Source: Novosphingobium sp. | GTDB lineage: Bacteria; Pseudomonadota; Alphaproteobacteria; Sphingomonadales; Sphingomonadaceae | Length of the DNA stretch: 64,000 nt | Reading direction: 5' to 3' | NCBI RefSeq assembly: GCF_030696665.1 | Contig: NZ_JAUYRV010000026.1 | Location: 143,330-207,329, forward strand | Part shown: positions 44,208-52,832 of the stretch, piece by piece | How positions within the stretch are numbered: the first letter of the stretch is position 1 | Layout of the letters: each line of letters starts with the position of its first letter | Translations under genes and position numbers: made by a program | Notes under the pieces: generated by a model | The model's input: only the letters and a program-made list of their open reading frames with translations | What the model was told of the DNA's origin: nothing | Database searches by the model: none

Positions 44208-45353
44208 ATGAACTTTGAGCTGTCCGATGAACAACGCATGGCGGTGGAAACCGTCCGCCGCTTTCTCGACAACAAGCTTGAGCCGGAAATCCGCCGGCAT
44301 GGGGAGCGGTTCATCCCCAAACCGCTCATGAAGGAATGGACTCAAGCACTGACCGGCTATGGCCATATTACCGCACCGCATCAGGAGCAATGGGGCGGGC
44401 TTGATATGGGATGGCTCACTCATCTGCTCATTTTCGAGGAGATCGCCTATTCCTCGCTCGATGTGGCCATACCCGGCTTCATCAACGCGGTTGGCGCAGA
44501 ACTCATCCGCCGCTTCGCCCCGGAGACGATCAAGCAACGCTATCTTGCCGACCTCGTCGCGGCCGAGAAGTTCGTTTCGCTCGGCATCTCGGAGCCCGAT
44601 GTCGGCTCGGACGTCGCCGCCATCAAGACACGCGCCGTACGAGACGGCGATTTCTGGGTCATCAATGGCGAAAAGACCTGGATCACCAACGGAGCCTACT
44701 CGGACATCTTCATCTGTACGTGCAAGACTGGCGAAAATGAAGTCACTCACATCCTGGTCGATCGTGACGAGAGTGAGTATGAGGTGCGCGATATCCAGAA
44801 GATGGCGCTCAACGGCCAATCGACTGCACAGATATTCCTGACCGAATGCCGCGTACCGGTGGCAAACACGATCGGCCGGGTCGGCGATGGATTGCGCAAT
44901 ACGTTGCAAGTGTTCGAGATTGCCCGCTGCCATATGGCGATGTGGAGTATCGGCATCGCACGGCGAGCAATGGATGAGGCGATCGCGTACGCTCGCGATC
45001 GCGCGCAGCATGGCAAGAAGATCGCCGGCCATCAGCTGATCGCCGACAAGATCGCCATCATGGCGACCAAGATCGACGCAGCCCGTCTGTTGACGCACCG
45101 GGCAATATCCCTCGTCCAGGCGGGCACGCGCGCAGAGACGGAATGCTCGATGGCCAAGTGGTACGCCACCGAAATGGCGATCGAAGCGACGCGCGATGCG
45201 CTTCAGATCCATGGCGGCAACGGCGTCACCCGCGAATTCATCGTCGAGCGGCTGGTGCGTGAGGCGATCATTTGCCCCATCCCCGATGGCACGACGGAGA
45301 TTCAAAAGCTTGTTGTTTCGCGCGCCCTGACCGGCATTCAAGCCTTTCGGTAA
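44208..45353 (+). CDS. Acyl-CoA dehydrogenase
   Basis: 381 residues. FAD-binding signature LGISEPDVGSD, GEKTWITNG, and the C-terminal segment DALQIHGGNGVTREFIVERLVRE. The catalytic-base position usually read as YEGT is IPDGTTEIQ here, an apparent Glu to Asp change. It oxidises acyl-CoA to enoyl-CoA and passes electrons to ETF. Start at 44208 has ACGGGG 7 nt upstream; the frame is open further upstream but that part overlaps the thiolase gene. Confidence 0.92.
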   Translation: MNFELSDEQRMAVETVRRFLDNKLEPEIRRHGERFIPKPLMKEWTQALTGYGHITAPHQEQWGGLDMGWLTHLLIFEEIAYSSLDVAIPGFINAVGAELIRRFAPETIKQRYLADLVAAEKFVSLGISEPDVGSDVAAIKTRAVRDGDFWVINGEKTWITNGAYSDIFICTCKTGENEVTHILVDRDESEYEVRDIQKMALNGQSTAQIFLTECRVPVANTIGRVGDGLRNTLQVFEIARCHMAMWSIGIARRAMDEAIAYARDRAQHGKKIAGHQLIADKIAIMATKIDAARLLTHRAISLVQAGTRAETECSMAKWYATEMAIEATRDALQIHGGNGVTREFIVERLVREAIICPIPDGTTEIQKLVVSRALTGIQAFR

Positions 45354-45458
45354 GGCTCAGACGAAAACGACAGCGTCGACGGAAATGGAGCCGCGTGCCT
45401 GACTCGCACAGGATCAAATGCGCAGATGCGTCGCTCAGGTAAAAGAGGCAGACAAGCG

Positions 45459-46361
45459 ATGGACGAAGAGCTTCGTTTCGATGGCAGGGTAGTGGTTGTG
45501 ACCGGAGCCGGAGGCGGACTTGGGCGCCAGTACGCGCTGATGTTTGGCGGGCGCGGAGCCAAGGTGGTGGTGAATGATCTGGGTGGCGACGAGAAAGGGA
45601 GCGGCAGCTGCTCCACAGCCGCTGACAATGTGGTCGACGAAATTCGAGCCACGGGCGGTCAGGCGGTGGCAAATTATGCGTCGGTCGAGGAGGGCGCGCT
45701 GATCATCCAAGCCGCGCTTGACAACTTCGGAACCGTTGACGTCGTCATCAACAATGCCGGCATCCTGCGCGATGTGAGCTTCCACAAAATGACCGACGAA
45801 GACTGGACACTGCTTCAGCGGGTCCATCTGAATGGGACGCGGGCAGTGACGCAGGCAGCATGGCCGATACTGCGCGACAAGGGCTATGGCCGCATCGTCA
45901 TGACCACGTCTGCAGCCGCAATCTACGGCAACTTCGGTCAGGCCAACTATGCCGCAGCCAAGCTCGGAATATTGGGGCTTGCGAACGCGCTGGCGGAGGA
46001 GGGGCGGTCCAGAAACATCCAGGTTAATACGATCGCCCCAATCGCCGCATCGCGTATGACCGCGACCGCCTTTCCACAAGAGTTTCTCGCCAATCTCAGA
46101 GCGGAAGCGATCAGTCCATTGGTCGGTTGGCTTGCGCACGAGAATTGCAGCGAAACCAAAGGGCTTTTTGAAGTTGGAGCCGGCTATATCGCCAAGCTTA
46201 GGTGGGAGCGCGCGCTTGGGCACGCCTTCGGAGCGGACAGGGCGTTCACGCTCGATGATGTCGCCCGGCACTGGGGTAGAATTGTCGACTTCACGGATGC
46301 CGAGCACCCGCTCGGGCTGAATGACAGCCTTGAGGCGGTAGAACGGGCGCTGAGAGCGTAA
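45459..46361 (+). CDS. SDR family 3-hydroxyacyl-CoA dehydrogenase (HSD17B4/MFE-2-like)
   Basis: 300 residues. Rossmann motif VTGAGGGLGRQYAL, NDLGGDEKGSG, NNAGILRD, catalytic Ser in MTTSAAAIYGN and YAAAK. The NDLGG and GILRDVSFHKM segments match the dehydrogenase domain of peroxisomal multifunctional enzyme 2, which oxidises (3R)-hydroxyacyl-CoA. The stereochemistry here is inferred from that similarity. Last gene of the beta-oxidation run. The start ATG has AGAGG about 10 nt upstream. Confidence 0.9.
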   Translation: MDEELRFDGRVVVVTGAGGGLGRQYALMFGGRGAKVVVNDLGGDEKGSGSCSTAADNVVDEIRATGGQAVANYASVEEGALIIQAALDNFGTVDVVINNAGILRDVSFHKMTDEDWTLLQRVHLNGTRAVTQAAWPILRDKGYGRIVMTTSAAAIYGNFGQANYAAAKLGILGLANALAEEGRSRNIQVNTIAPIAASRMTATAFPQEFLANLRAEAISPLVGWLAHENCSETKGLFEVGAGYIAKLRWERALGHAFGADRAFTLDDVARHWGRIVDFTDAEHPLGLNDSLEAVERALRA

Positions 46362-46448
46362 TCAACCCAATGAATTACCATGATATTTTTGAGCGGCCGT
46401 CGGGCTGCCGATGGCGTCGTGCCGCCGCCAGATATCGATGAGCAGCAG

Positions 46449-46479
46449 GAATAGTTCTGCAGCGAATTGAATTGGACGA
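46449..46479 (+). promoter_or_regulatory. Cluster motif copy 3 (GAATAG-N11-ATTGAATTGGACGA)
   Basis: Lies 64 nt before the ATG of the interrupted receptor gene. The flanking bases (GGAATAGTTC) are also identical to copy 1. Confidence 0.6.
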
Positions 46480-46543
46480 CGGCCCTCAAATGCCGCCAAA
46501 CGGCATGAACTACACAATATCTCCTGGGAAGAGAGGATCAGCC

Positions 46544-48706
46544 ATGAGAGGATGTCTATTGGCGTCTGCCGCGTTGTTGTGCTCGGGAACAGCATTTGCC
46601 CAGGAAGCAACGCCCCAGGCGAACGACCAAACCGGGAGCGCCACGGAAGCGCTGGCTGAGGACATTGTCGTTACCGCCACCAAAAAGGGCTATGGCGAAA
46701 GCGTGCAGAAAGTACCGATGGCGGTCACGGCTTTTGGTGAAGCGCAGTTGGATGCCAAGTTCGTCCAGAATCTTCAAAGTCTGAGCTACGACGTTCCCAA
46801 CGTCCAGCTCGAGGATGTGGGTACGGCACCGGGCTATGCCAATTTCACTATCCGGGGCCTCGGCATCAACAGCACGATCCCATCGATCGACCCCACCGTA
46901 GGCGTTTTCACTGACGGTATTTACCTCGGCATCAACGCTGGTGTCGTGCTGGACAACTTCGACCTTGAGGGGATCGAAGTTCTGCGTGGACCGCAAGGCT
47001 TGCTTTTCGGTCGCAACGTTACCGGCGGTGCCGTGGTTGTGCGGACCACACGGCCCAGCTTCGATTTTGGAGCCAAAGCCAAGCTATCCATTGAAACGGG
47101 ACTGAAGAAGACCGTAAGCGGCACGGTTACCGGACCTATCGTCGATGACGTTTTGGCTGCCAAATTGGCCGTCTACTACAGCGACGACAATGGCTGGTTT
47201 CGCAACCGCTTCGACAATCGCAGCTTCGGTAAATCACATGACCTTATCATTCGCCCGGCACTTTCGCTCAAGGGTGGCGACCGCTTCCGAATGGATCTCC
47301 GCTATGAGCATGGCGATGTCGAAAGCGATGGAGCCCCTGTCCAGAGTCACGCGCTGTTTCCCCGCGACAGCTTCAGGTTTTCGATCAATTTCCCAGGTTT
47401 CTATGATGCCAAATGGGACCAGGCGATCGTGGAAACCAACATCGATGTCGGTCTGGGCGGAGGCGTCTTCACCAACATCGCTGGCTATCGGAAATTCCGA
47501 TCCTCCGCGGGCGCTGATATCGATGGAACACCACAGTCCTTCTTTCATGCCTTTTTCGAAATCGACCAGGATCAGCTCAGCGACGAACTTCGTTATGCCG
47601 GAAGGTTCGGTGACGTCGAATTGACAACCGGTCTATACTATTTTTCCCAGGATCTTCGTTACGCCGAGCTGCGGAATCTTTTGGGCGGTGCTCGGATCGT
47701 TTCCGGTGGGGGTACGCAAGACCAGACAACATGGGGCATTTTTGCTTCGACCGACTGGCATTTCACCGATACGCTGACCTTGAATCTCGGCGCGCGGTAT
47801 AGCTGGGAACGCAAAGCCGTTCGGGTCTCGGCCTTGCGCGCAAATGGTTGCAATCTAGACACGCTGATCTGTGCAACCAATTTCGCCGACGCGGCAAAAT
47901 GGCGAGGGTTTACGCCGAAAATCGGCCTTCAGTGGAAGCCGGATGACGACACGCAGATTTATGGCCTTTACACGCGCGGGTTCCGCAGCGGCGGATATAA
48001 TTTGCGCAACACCGATCCCGCTGTGCCGCCGGGGCCATTCAATCAAGAGACCCAGGACAGTTTCGAACTCGGCGCCAAGAAGCAATTCGGGCGCCACCGG
48101 ATCAACCTGGCGGCCTTCTACAATCGCATGAAGGACCTGCAGCGCGAGATCAACCTGCCCGGACCGCTTGGCGTCAGCCAGGTCATACGGAACACCGCCG
48201 ACGCCACAATCAAAGGCGTCGAGGCCGAGGGGCAGTTTTTTCTTTTGTCCAACCTCGTGATTTCGGGTCAGCTCGGCTACGTGAATGGCTAGTATCGCAA
48301 CGTCCAGTTCGACCTCAGCGGTGATGGCGTCATCAACGATGTGGATCGTGCGCTCAAATTGCCAAGGCTGTCGCCATGGACCTATGGCGTGGGGCTGACT
48401 TATGATCAGCAGCTTGGCGAATTGGGGACAGCAACGGCGCGTGTCAGCTTCACGCATCGCGACAAGGCGGCATTCACCGACAACAACGTCGGCTTCCTTC
48501 AGGGCGCCGATATGCTCGATGCGAGCCTCACATTGGCGACCGACAACAAGCACTGGCGCTTCTCCATCTATGGCCGAAACCTCCTGAATGAGGTGACGAT
48601 TGGCGGCGATACACCTTTGCCGGCGGCCTTCGGGGGCACGGGTGCAAGCCTTTCACCGCTAAACAGGGGGCGCGTCATCGGCGGAGAAGTGGCGATTAGC
48701 TTCTAG
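46544..48706 (+). pseudogene. TonB-dependent receptor interrupted by an in-frame amber codon
   Basis: Reads as a complete 720-residue receptor except for TAG at 48290-48292 (codon 583). Before it: signal peptide (LLASAALLCSGTAFAQ), TonB box region EDIVVTATKKG, plug with NFTIRGLGIN and IEVLRGPQGLLFGRNVTGGAVV. After it, in the same frame, the barrel continues (YRNVQFDLSGDG..., WRFSIYGRNLLNE) to a proper GEVAISF end. One base change (AAG, CAG or GAG to TAG) explains it. The truncated product would lack its last strands, so function is probably lost unless the codon is suppressed or a sequencing error. Its upstream motif and SD (AGAGGA) are intact. Confidence 0.85.
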
Positions 48707-48765
48707 GCCATTTTCGAGGCGAGTGGAATCACCCGCCAACTCGGAAAATGCCCAAGATCAATTTG

Positions 48766-48819
48766 CTAGAGCATTTCCTGCCGGAAAGCCGGTTCCCACT
48801 TCTGCGCGAAATGCTCTAG
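48766..48819. repeat. Palindromic intergenic repeat (RIME/REP-like)
   Basis: CTAGAGCATTTC (48766-48777) and GAAATGCTCTAG (48808-48819) are perfect 12-bp inverted arms; an inner CCGG-AAAG-CCGG hairpin lies at 48781-48792. This AGAGCATTT...AAATGCTCT form is common in alphaproteobacterial intergenic mosaic repeats. Between convergent genes, it may also terminate both transcripts. Confidence 0.65.
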
Positions 48820-48870
48820 CTGATCGCGACGGATGCAGCGGATTTCCGATCGCACCCCGCCCCCTTGCCG

Positions 48871-49779
48871 TTAATCCGATGGTGCGGTGCGCCATGCCTG
48901 ACGAACAAGGCTGACGAGCGCACGGCCAGCCGGTTTTACCTGCCAGCGGCTACGCACAGCATAACAAAGCGTCAATGGATCGAATAAACCGATTCCCTCC
49001 AAGGCCACGAAATTGGCGCGAAACCATGAGTTCTCGGTGAACTGTTTTGCAACCATCCCGATAGCATCGGATGTGGCAACGATCCGTCGAACCAATTGAA
49101 AATAGTCTGTCATGTGGATCCAGTCAGCGGGACGCTTACCGCTTTTTTCGTACATCTGCTGAATGATCGATGTGTAGGGTTCGGAAGATGAGGGCACTAC
49201 GAATTCGAACTGGACCAGCGGCTCCTTGCTGGTCGGGTTTATCCCCAGAATGGGATGATTGTTCCGCACAAAAGGCAGTATTTCGATCGAGGCGACCCGC
49301 TCGCACTTGAATTCCGGCCAGCGTGCAAAGGCCGCTTCAAGTCCAAAGGCGACATCGATATCGCCGCGCGACAGGAGTCGCACGCCCCTTTCGCTGTTGC
49401 CCGAAACGACTTCGACGCGCACTGCCGGATGGCGCCGCAGCAAAGAAACCAGAGGTTGGGTGAGCAACCAGTCGATTGACCCTGGGAACAGTCCGATTCG
49501 AAGCGGGCCCGCATAGGCGTCGGCGCGGCGGGCTGTATCTCCGAGTAGTTCAGCTGCGTCGGCAAGCAAGCGCGCTGCGCGATCGATAAATTCGCGTCCC
49601 TCCTCTGTCGGCATCGCGCCCCGTGAGGTCCGATGGAAAAGGGAATAGCCAAGATACCGTTCGAGTTCAGCGACACTCTTGGTCACCGCCGACTGCGTGA
49701 CACCAACCGCATCCGCTGCCCTGGAGAAGGAACGAAGCTGACCAACCGCGACGGCATGCTTGAGGCGAGAATCGAGCAT
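48871..49779 (-). CDS. LysR-type transcriptional regulator
   Basis: 302 residues. The N-terminal winged helix-turn-helix (LKHAVAVGQLRSFSRAADAVGVTQSAVTKSVAELERYLGYSLFHRTSRG) is classic LysR; a periplasmic-binding-protein-like effector domain follows (PLRIGLFPG, VEVVSGNSERG, DIDVAFGLE). Start at 49779 gives 7-nt spacing to GGGG; an ATG two codons earlier is possible. Divergent from the racemase-like gene; copy 4 of the cluster motif lies 15 nt upstream of its start, so it is the prime candidate regulator of the cluster. Confidence 0.9.
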   Translation of the reverse strand: MLDSRLKHAVAVGQLRSFSRAADAVGVTQSAVTKSVAELERYLGYSLFHRTSRGAMPTEEGREFIDRAARLLADAAELLGDTARRADAYAGPLRIGLFPGSIDWLLTQPLVSLLRRHPAVRVEVVSGNSERGVRLLSRGDIDVAFGLEAAFARWPEFKCERVASIEILPFVRNNHPILGINPTSKEPLVQFEFVVPSSSEPYTSIIQQMYEKSGKRPADWIHMTDYFQLVRRIVATSDAIGMVAKQFTENSWFRANFVALEGIGLFDPLTLCYAVRSRWQVKPAGRALVSLVRQAWRTAPSD

Positions 49780-49794
49780 GGACATGCCCCACAG

Positions 49795-49825
49795 GAATAA
49801 TTGCTCCAGAGAATGAATTAGGCGA
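49795..49825 (+). promoter_or_regulatory. Cluster motif copy 4 (divergent variant)
   Basis: GAATAA-N11-AATGAATTAGGCGA: same spacing as copies 1-3 but with several substitutions. Located between divergent lysR and the racemase-like gene, immediately upstream of lysR and 127 nt before the ATG at 49953. Position next to the regulator supports an operator role. Confidence 0.5.
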
Positions 49826-49952
49826 ATCAAGGTCATTTTGCCAATCTTACTTTCGACACTGCCGCCCAGCACGACTGCAACCCGTCTCGAAATCTGGAGC
49901 GGCGAAACGGCCTGGATCAAAGCGCCAAGGTCTCAGACGCAGGTATGCCTGA

Positions 49953-51098
49953 ATGACGAAAACTGGTCCGCTTGCAGGCCTCAAAATACTCGAAATTGCG
50001 GGCATCGGCCCGGCGCCGTTTTGCGGAATGCTGTTGGCCGACCTTGGCGCCGATGTCGTCGTCATTGAACGCGTAAGCCCTAACTCCGAAAATATCGATC
50101 TTGGCAGCGGCGCCATTGTGAACCGCGGGAAACGTGTAATTGCCTTGGATCTGAAGTCCCCCGAAGGCGTCGCGCATGTCCTGGATCTCGTCCAAAGGGG
50201 CGATGTACTGATCGAAGGCATGCGGCCTGGGGTGATGGAGAGGCTCGGCCTTGGTCCCGAGGTTTGCCTAGCGCGTAACCCCCGCCTTGTATTCGGTCGC
50301 ATGACGGGTTGGGGGCAGCAGGGACCTCTCGCCCAAGCGGCCGGCCATGACATCAACTATATCGCGCTGTCAGGAGCCCTTTGGTATGCTGGGCATCCTG
50401 GTGAACCGCCAATGGCGCCGCCAAGCCTGGTAGGCGATATTGGGGGTGGAGCGCTTTATTTGGCCATCGGCGTCCTCGCAGCGGCAATGCACGCCCGGGA
50501 TACCGGGAATGGGCAAGTGGTTGACGCCGCGATCGTCGATGGGAGCGCTCACATGATGAACTTGCTCCTGAGCCTGAAGGCCGCCGGCCAGGTTGCCAGC
50601 ATACGCGGCTGCAGCATCCTTGACGGCCCTCACTGGTACTCGACCTATCGGTGCGCCGACGGGAATTTCATCTCAGTCGGATCACTCGAGCCCAAGTTCT
50701 ATGCGCTGCTTTGCAAAAAGCTGGGGTTGGCCGGCGATAGCAGTTTTGACGACGGCTATGATCGTGATGCCTGGCCCGAGCTCAAGCAGCGTTTTAGCGA
50801 GATATTCGCCATGCGGACACGGGAAGAATGGCGCGCACTGCTGGAAGGCAGCGATGCCTGCTTTGCCCCCGTGCTTGATCCGGACGAAGCGGCGCGCCAT
50901 CCTCATATGGCAGCGCGAGGCGTCTATCGGGAGATCGACAATATCCTTCAGGCAATGCCGGCGCCACGTTTTTCGGGCTCGTCACTACCGATCCCCGGAC
51001 CGATCCCGCTGCATCATGAAGATCCGAGTACAATTCGGCGGGGCTGGAGCAAACCGGACCGCTGCGGGATTACCGCCAGAACCGACTGTTGCGAGTAG
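49953..51098 (+). CDS. CaiB/BaiF family protein, alpha-methylacyl-CoA racemase-like
   Basis: 381 residues. The CaiB fold is clear (LAGLKILEIAGIGPAPFCGMLLADLGADVVVIE). His132 in GHDINYIALSG, Asp162 in LVGDIGGGALY and the Glu in VGSLEPKFY match the His/Asp/Glu catalytic set of alpha-methylacyl-CoA racemases rather than a CoA transferase. It would convert (2R)- to (2S)-methylacyl-CoA before acyl-CoA dehydrogenation, implying a methyl-branched substrate. Divergent from lysR. Confidence 0.87.
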   Translation: MTKTGPLAGLKILEIAGIGPAPFCGMLLADLGADVVVIERVSPNSENIDLGSGAIVNRGKRVIALDLKSPEGVAHVLDLVQRGDVLIEGMRPGVMERLGLGPEVCLARNPRLVFGRMTGWGQQGPLAQAAGHDINYIALSGALWYAGHPGEPPMAPPSLVGDIGGGALYLAIGVLAAAMHARDTGNGQVVDAAIVDGSAHMMNLLLSLKAAGQVASIRGCSILDGPHWYSTYRCADGNFISVGSLEPKFYALLCKKLGLAGDSSFDDGYDRDAWPELKQRFSEIFAMRTREEWRALLEGSDACFAPVLDPDEAARHPHMAARGVYREIDNILQAMPAPRFSGSSLPIPGPIPLHHEDPSTIRRGWSKPDRCGITARTDCCE

Positions 51099-51580
51099 TC
51101 GGTTGGCATGGTGGGCGGCCAGCGGCCCGACACGAACGGTGATTTCATAACTATGAACCAATGCGACGCTCCGCTTCGCTGCATTCAAATCAAAGGAGAC
51201 AACGACACACAGGCACGTCAAACTATCCGATGATTCCTGTACGCCACGCCGGAACGGCGATTGCGGACGTGTCCACGGGACGTTGTTCGCATCGTGATTC
51301 GCTCGGCGCTTGAAATCAATGCTCGCCCCGGATGTGACGACGCCGATGGGATTTCCACTGCGGCGGCCACGGCCAATGTCCTGGCGTGAGGGCTTCGGTC
51401 ATCGACCGATTCGACCGTCCGAATGCGGTCTTTTGGCGCGCCTGAGAATCCGCATCAGAGTTGAGTGCGCGTTGTTCGGGAATCTCATTTAAATATTTGT
51501 AAAAACGTAATAATATAGATAATAACTCCAACCTGTATCCAGTGTGGAGTAATGGTCGCAGGGCGTGAACTTACGCCCTT
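51099..51580. other. 482-nt intergenic region at the right cluster boundary
   Basis: No convincing gene. It holds copy 2 of the 70-nt repeat (51387-51456) and an AT-rich stretch (about 51485-51535) that could be the promoter of the XRE gene. Confidence 0.65.
51387..51456 (+). repeat. 70-nt direct repeat, copy 2
   Basis: Same orientation and length as 33858-33927; conserved blocks are the first 26 nt and CCTGAGAATCCG near the end. It also encodes a 19-residue peptide starting RASVIDRF after a GTG and ending at the same TGA. Confidence 0.75.
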
Positions 51581-51907
51581 ATGGATGCGTCGAAGTCCTT
51601 CAGTTTGAATCTCAGGAAATTGCGGCTTGCGATGCGCATCACGCAAGAAGCGCTCGCCCATGATGCGGGCACGAGCAGCTCTTATCTGAGTGCGATCGAA
51701 AATGGCCGGTCGAGCCCGACGCTGAAAGCAATGGAGCGGCTCGCGAAGGCACTCGGCGTCAATGCCGTCTATCTCTTGTCCGGCCGGATATCGATCTCGA
51801 TCGTTTCGGACGACGAACTGGAAATCGGCGCGATACTGGCGCGCCCGGCGGTGACGCTCCGGCGCCATCCGCACAAGCCGACGGGGCGGCCGAGCAAGAC
51901 CAAGTAA
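51581..51907 (+). CDS. XRE family helix-turn-helix regulator
   Basis: 108 residues. The HTH spans about 8-65 (FSLNLRKLRLAMRITQEALAHDAGTSSSYLSAIENGRSSPTLKAMERLAKALGV). A basic tail (RRHPHKPTGRPSKTK) may add DNA contacts. Small XRE proteins of this kind sit beside quorum-sensing and transfer genes on alphaproteobacterial integrative elements. No classical SD was seen before the ATG. Confidence 0.88.
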   Translation: MDASKSFSLNLRKLRLAMRITQEALAHDAGTSSSYLSAIENGRSSPTLKAMERLAKALGVNAVYLLSGRISISIVSDDELEIGAILARPAVTLRRHPHKPTGRPSKTK

Positions 51908-51993
51908 ATCATCGGGGGCTGCACGCGCGTGGGCTGGAACCACGCGCCCGATAGACGCGCCCGCAACGCGCGCGTCGAAAGGAGTGCCCCTCG

Positions 51994-52740
51994 GTGCCGT
52001 TTCGCGACCTCGATGCCTATATTAAGCAGGCCAGGCGCGCGAACAGTGATCGCGAGCTGTTCAGTTGCAGCGAGGCCGCCGCACGCCAGCTCGGCCTCCC
52101 ATGGCTCGCGATCGTCCAGAGCATGGCCTTCTTTCAGCCCGGTGGGCGATATTTCCGCATGGACAATTTCCAGAGCTGGGGCGACGTTTTCGTCGCCGAA
52201 GGCTATTACCGCGACGATCCCGCCTTGCTCGCGGCGCGCTCGACAAGCCGGGCGTTCGGCTGGCACGAAATGGAGCGACTGCTGGGCGGCTTCACGCGGC
52301 GGCAGGCGCGCATCGTGCGCGAAGCCGCGCGTCATGGCCTGCGCAACGGCCTCACCGTTCCGATTGGCGTCGCCGGCGAGCCGCCCGGATGCTGTACGTT
52401 CGCAACGCGCGACGGGCAATTGCCGCCATCGCATATCTGCCGGATCGCGACGCTGATGGCGAGCGAGGCTTTTACCGAGGCGCGGCGCTTGCACGGCTTT
52501 CCGGCGCGCCGCCTGGAATTGCCCCATCTCAGCCCAAAGCGGCTCGAATGCTTTCGCTTGGCGGCGATGGGCAAGAGCGACGTCGAGATCGGGATCATGA
52601 TGCACATCGCGCCAACGACCGTGCGCACCTACATGCGCGACCTGCGCGAGCATTTCGGCATCTATTCCCGCGCGCAGCTCCCGGCGATCGCGCTCGCCTG
52701 CGGGATCGTCTGCATCGAGGAGATCGTCCCGCGCTTCTGA
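51994..52740 (+). CDS. LuxR family autoinducer-binding regulator
   Basis: 248 residues. The N-terminal autoinducer-binding domain keeps the usual landmarks: W and YY in FQSWGDVFVAEGYYRDDP, the DP pair, W in FGWHEM and G in RHGLRNGLTVPIG. The C-terminal HTH (LSPKRLECFRLAAMGKSDVEIG...TVRTYMRDLREHFGIYSRAQ) is LuxR type. GTG start with AAAGGAG about 8 nt upstream. It is followed by luxI in the same direction, a cognate pair. It binds an acyl-homoserine lactone. Confidence 0.92.
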   Translation: MPFRDLDAYIKQARRANSDRELFSCSEAAARQLGLPWLAIVQSMAFFQPGGRYFRMDNFQSWGDVFVAEGYYRDDPALLAARSTSRAFGWHEMERLLGGFTRRQARIVREAARHGLRNGLTVPIGVAGEPPGCCTFATRDGQLPPSHICRIATLMASEAFTEARRLHGFPARRLELPHLSPKRLECFRLAAMGKSDVEIGIMMHIAPTTVRTYMRDLREHFGIYSRAQLPAIALACGIVCIEEIVPRF

Positions 52741-52804
52741 GTAGGATCGCCGCATCCTCAATATTGACGACTGTTTGAACTCCGCATCTCTGCTCCTTTT
52801 GCGA

Positions 52805-52821
52805 CCGTTCACGTTGAACGG
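52805..52821. promoter_or_regulatory. Palindrome overlapping the luxI ribosome-binding region (lux box candidate)
   Basis: CCGTTCA-CGT-TGAACGG, a perfect 7-bp inverted repeat ending just at the GGGAG that serves luxI (ATG at 52833). Size suits a LuxR dimer; the position would suit repression or a transcript hairpin masking the SD. Confidence 0.5.
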
Positions 52822-52832
52822 GAGCTACTGCT

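Noticed and set aside
43986..45353. Longer acyl-CoA dehydrogenase starting inside the thiolase gene
   Set aside because: Family similarity starts at MNFELSDEQ (44208), which has its own ribosome-binding site.
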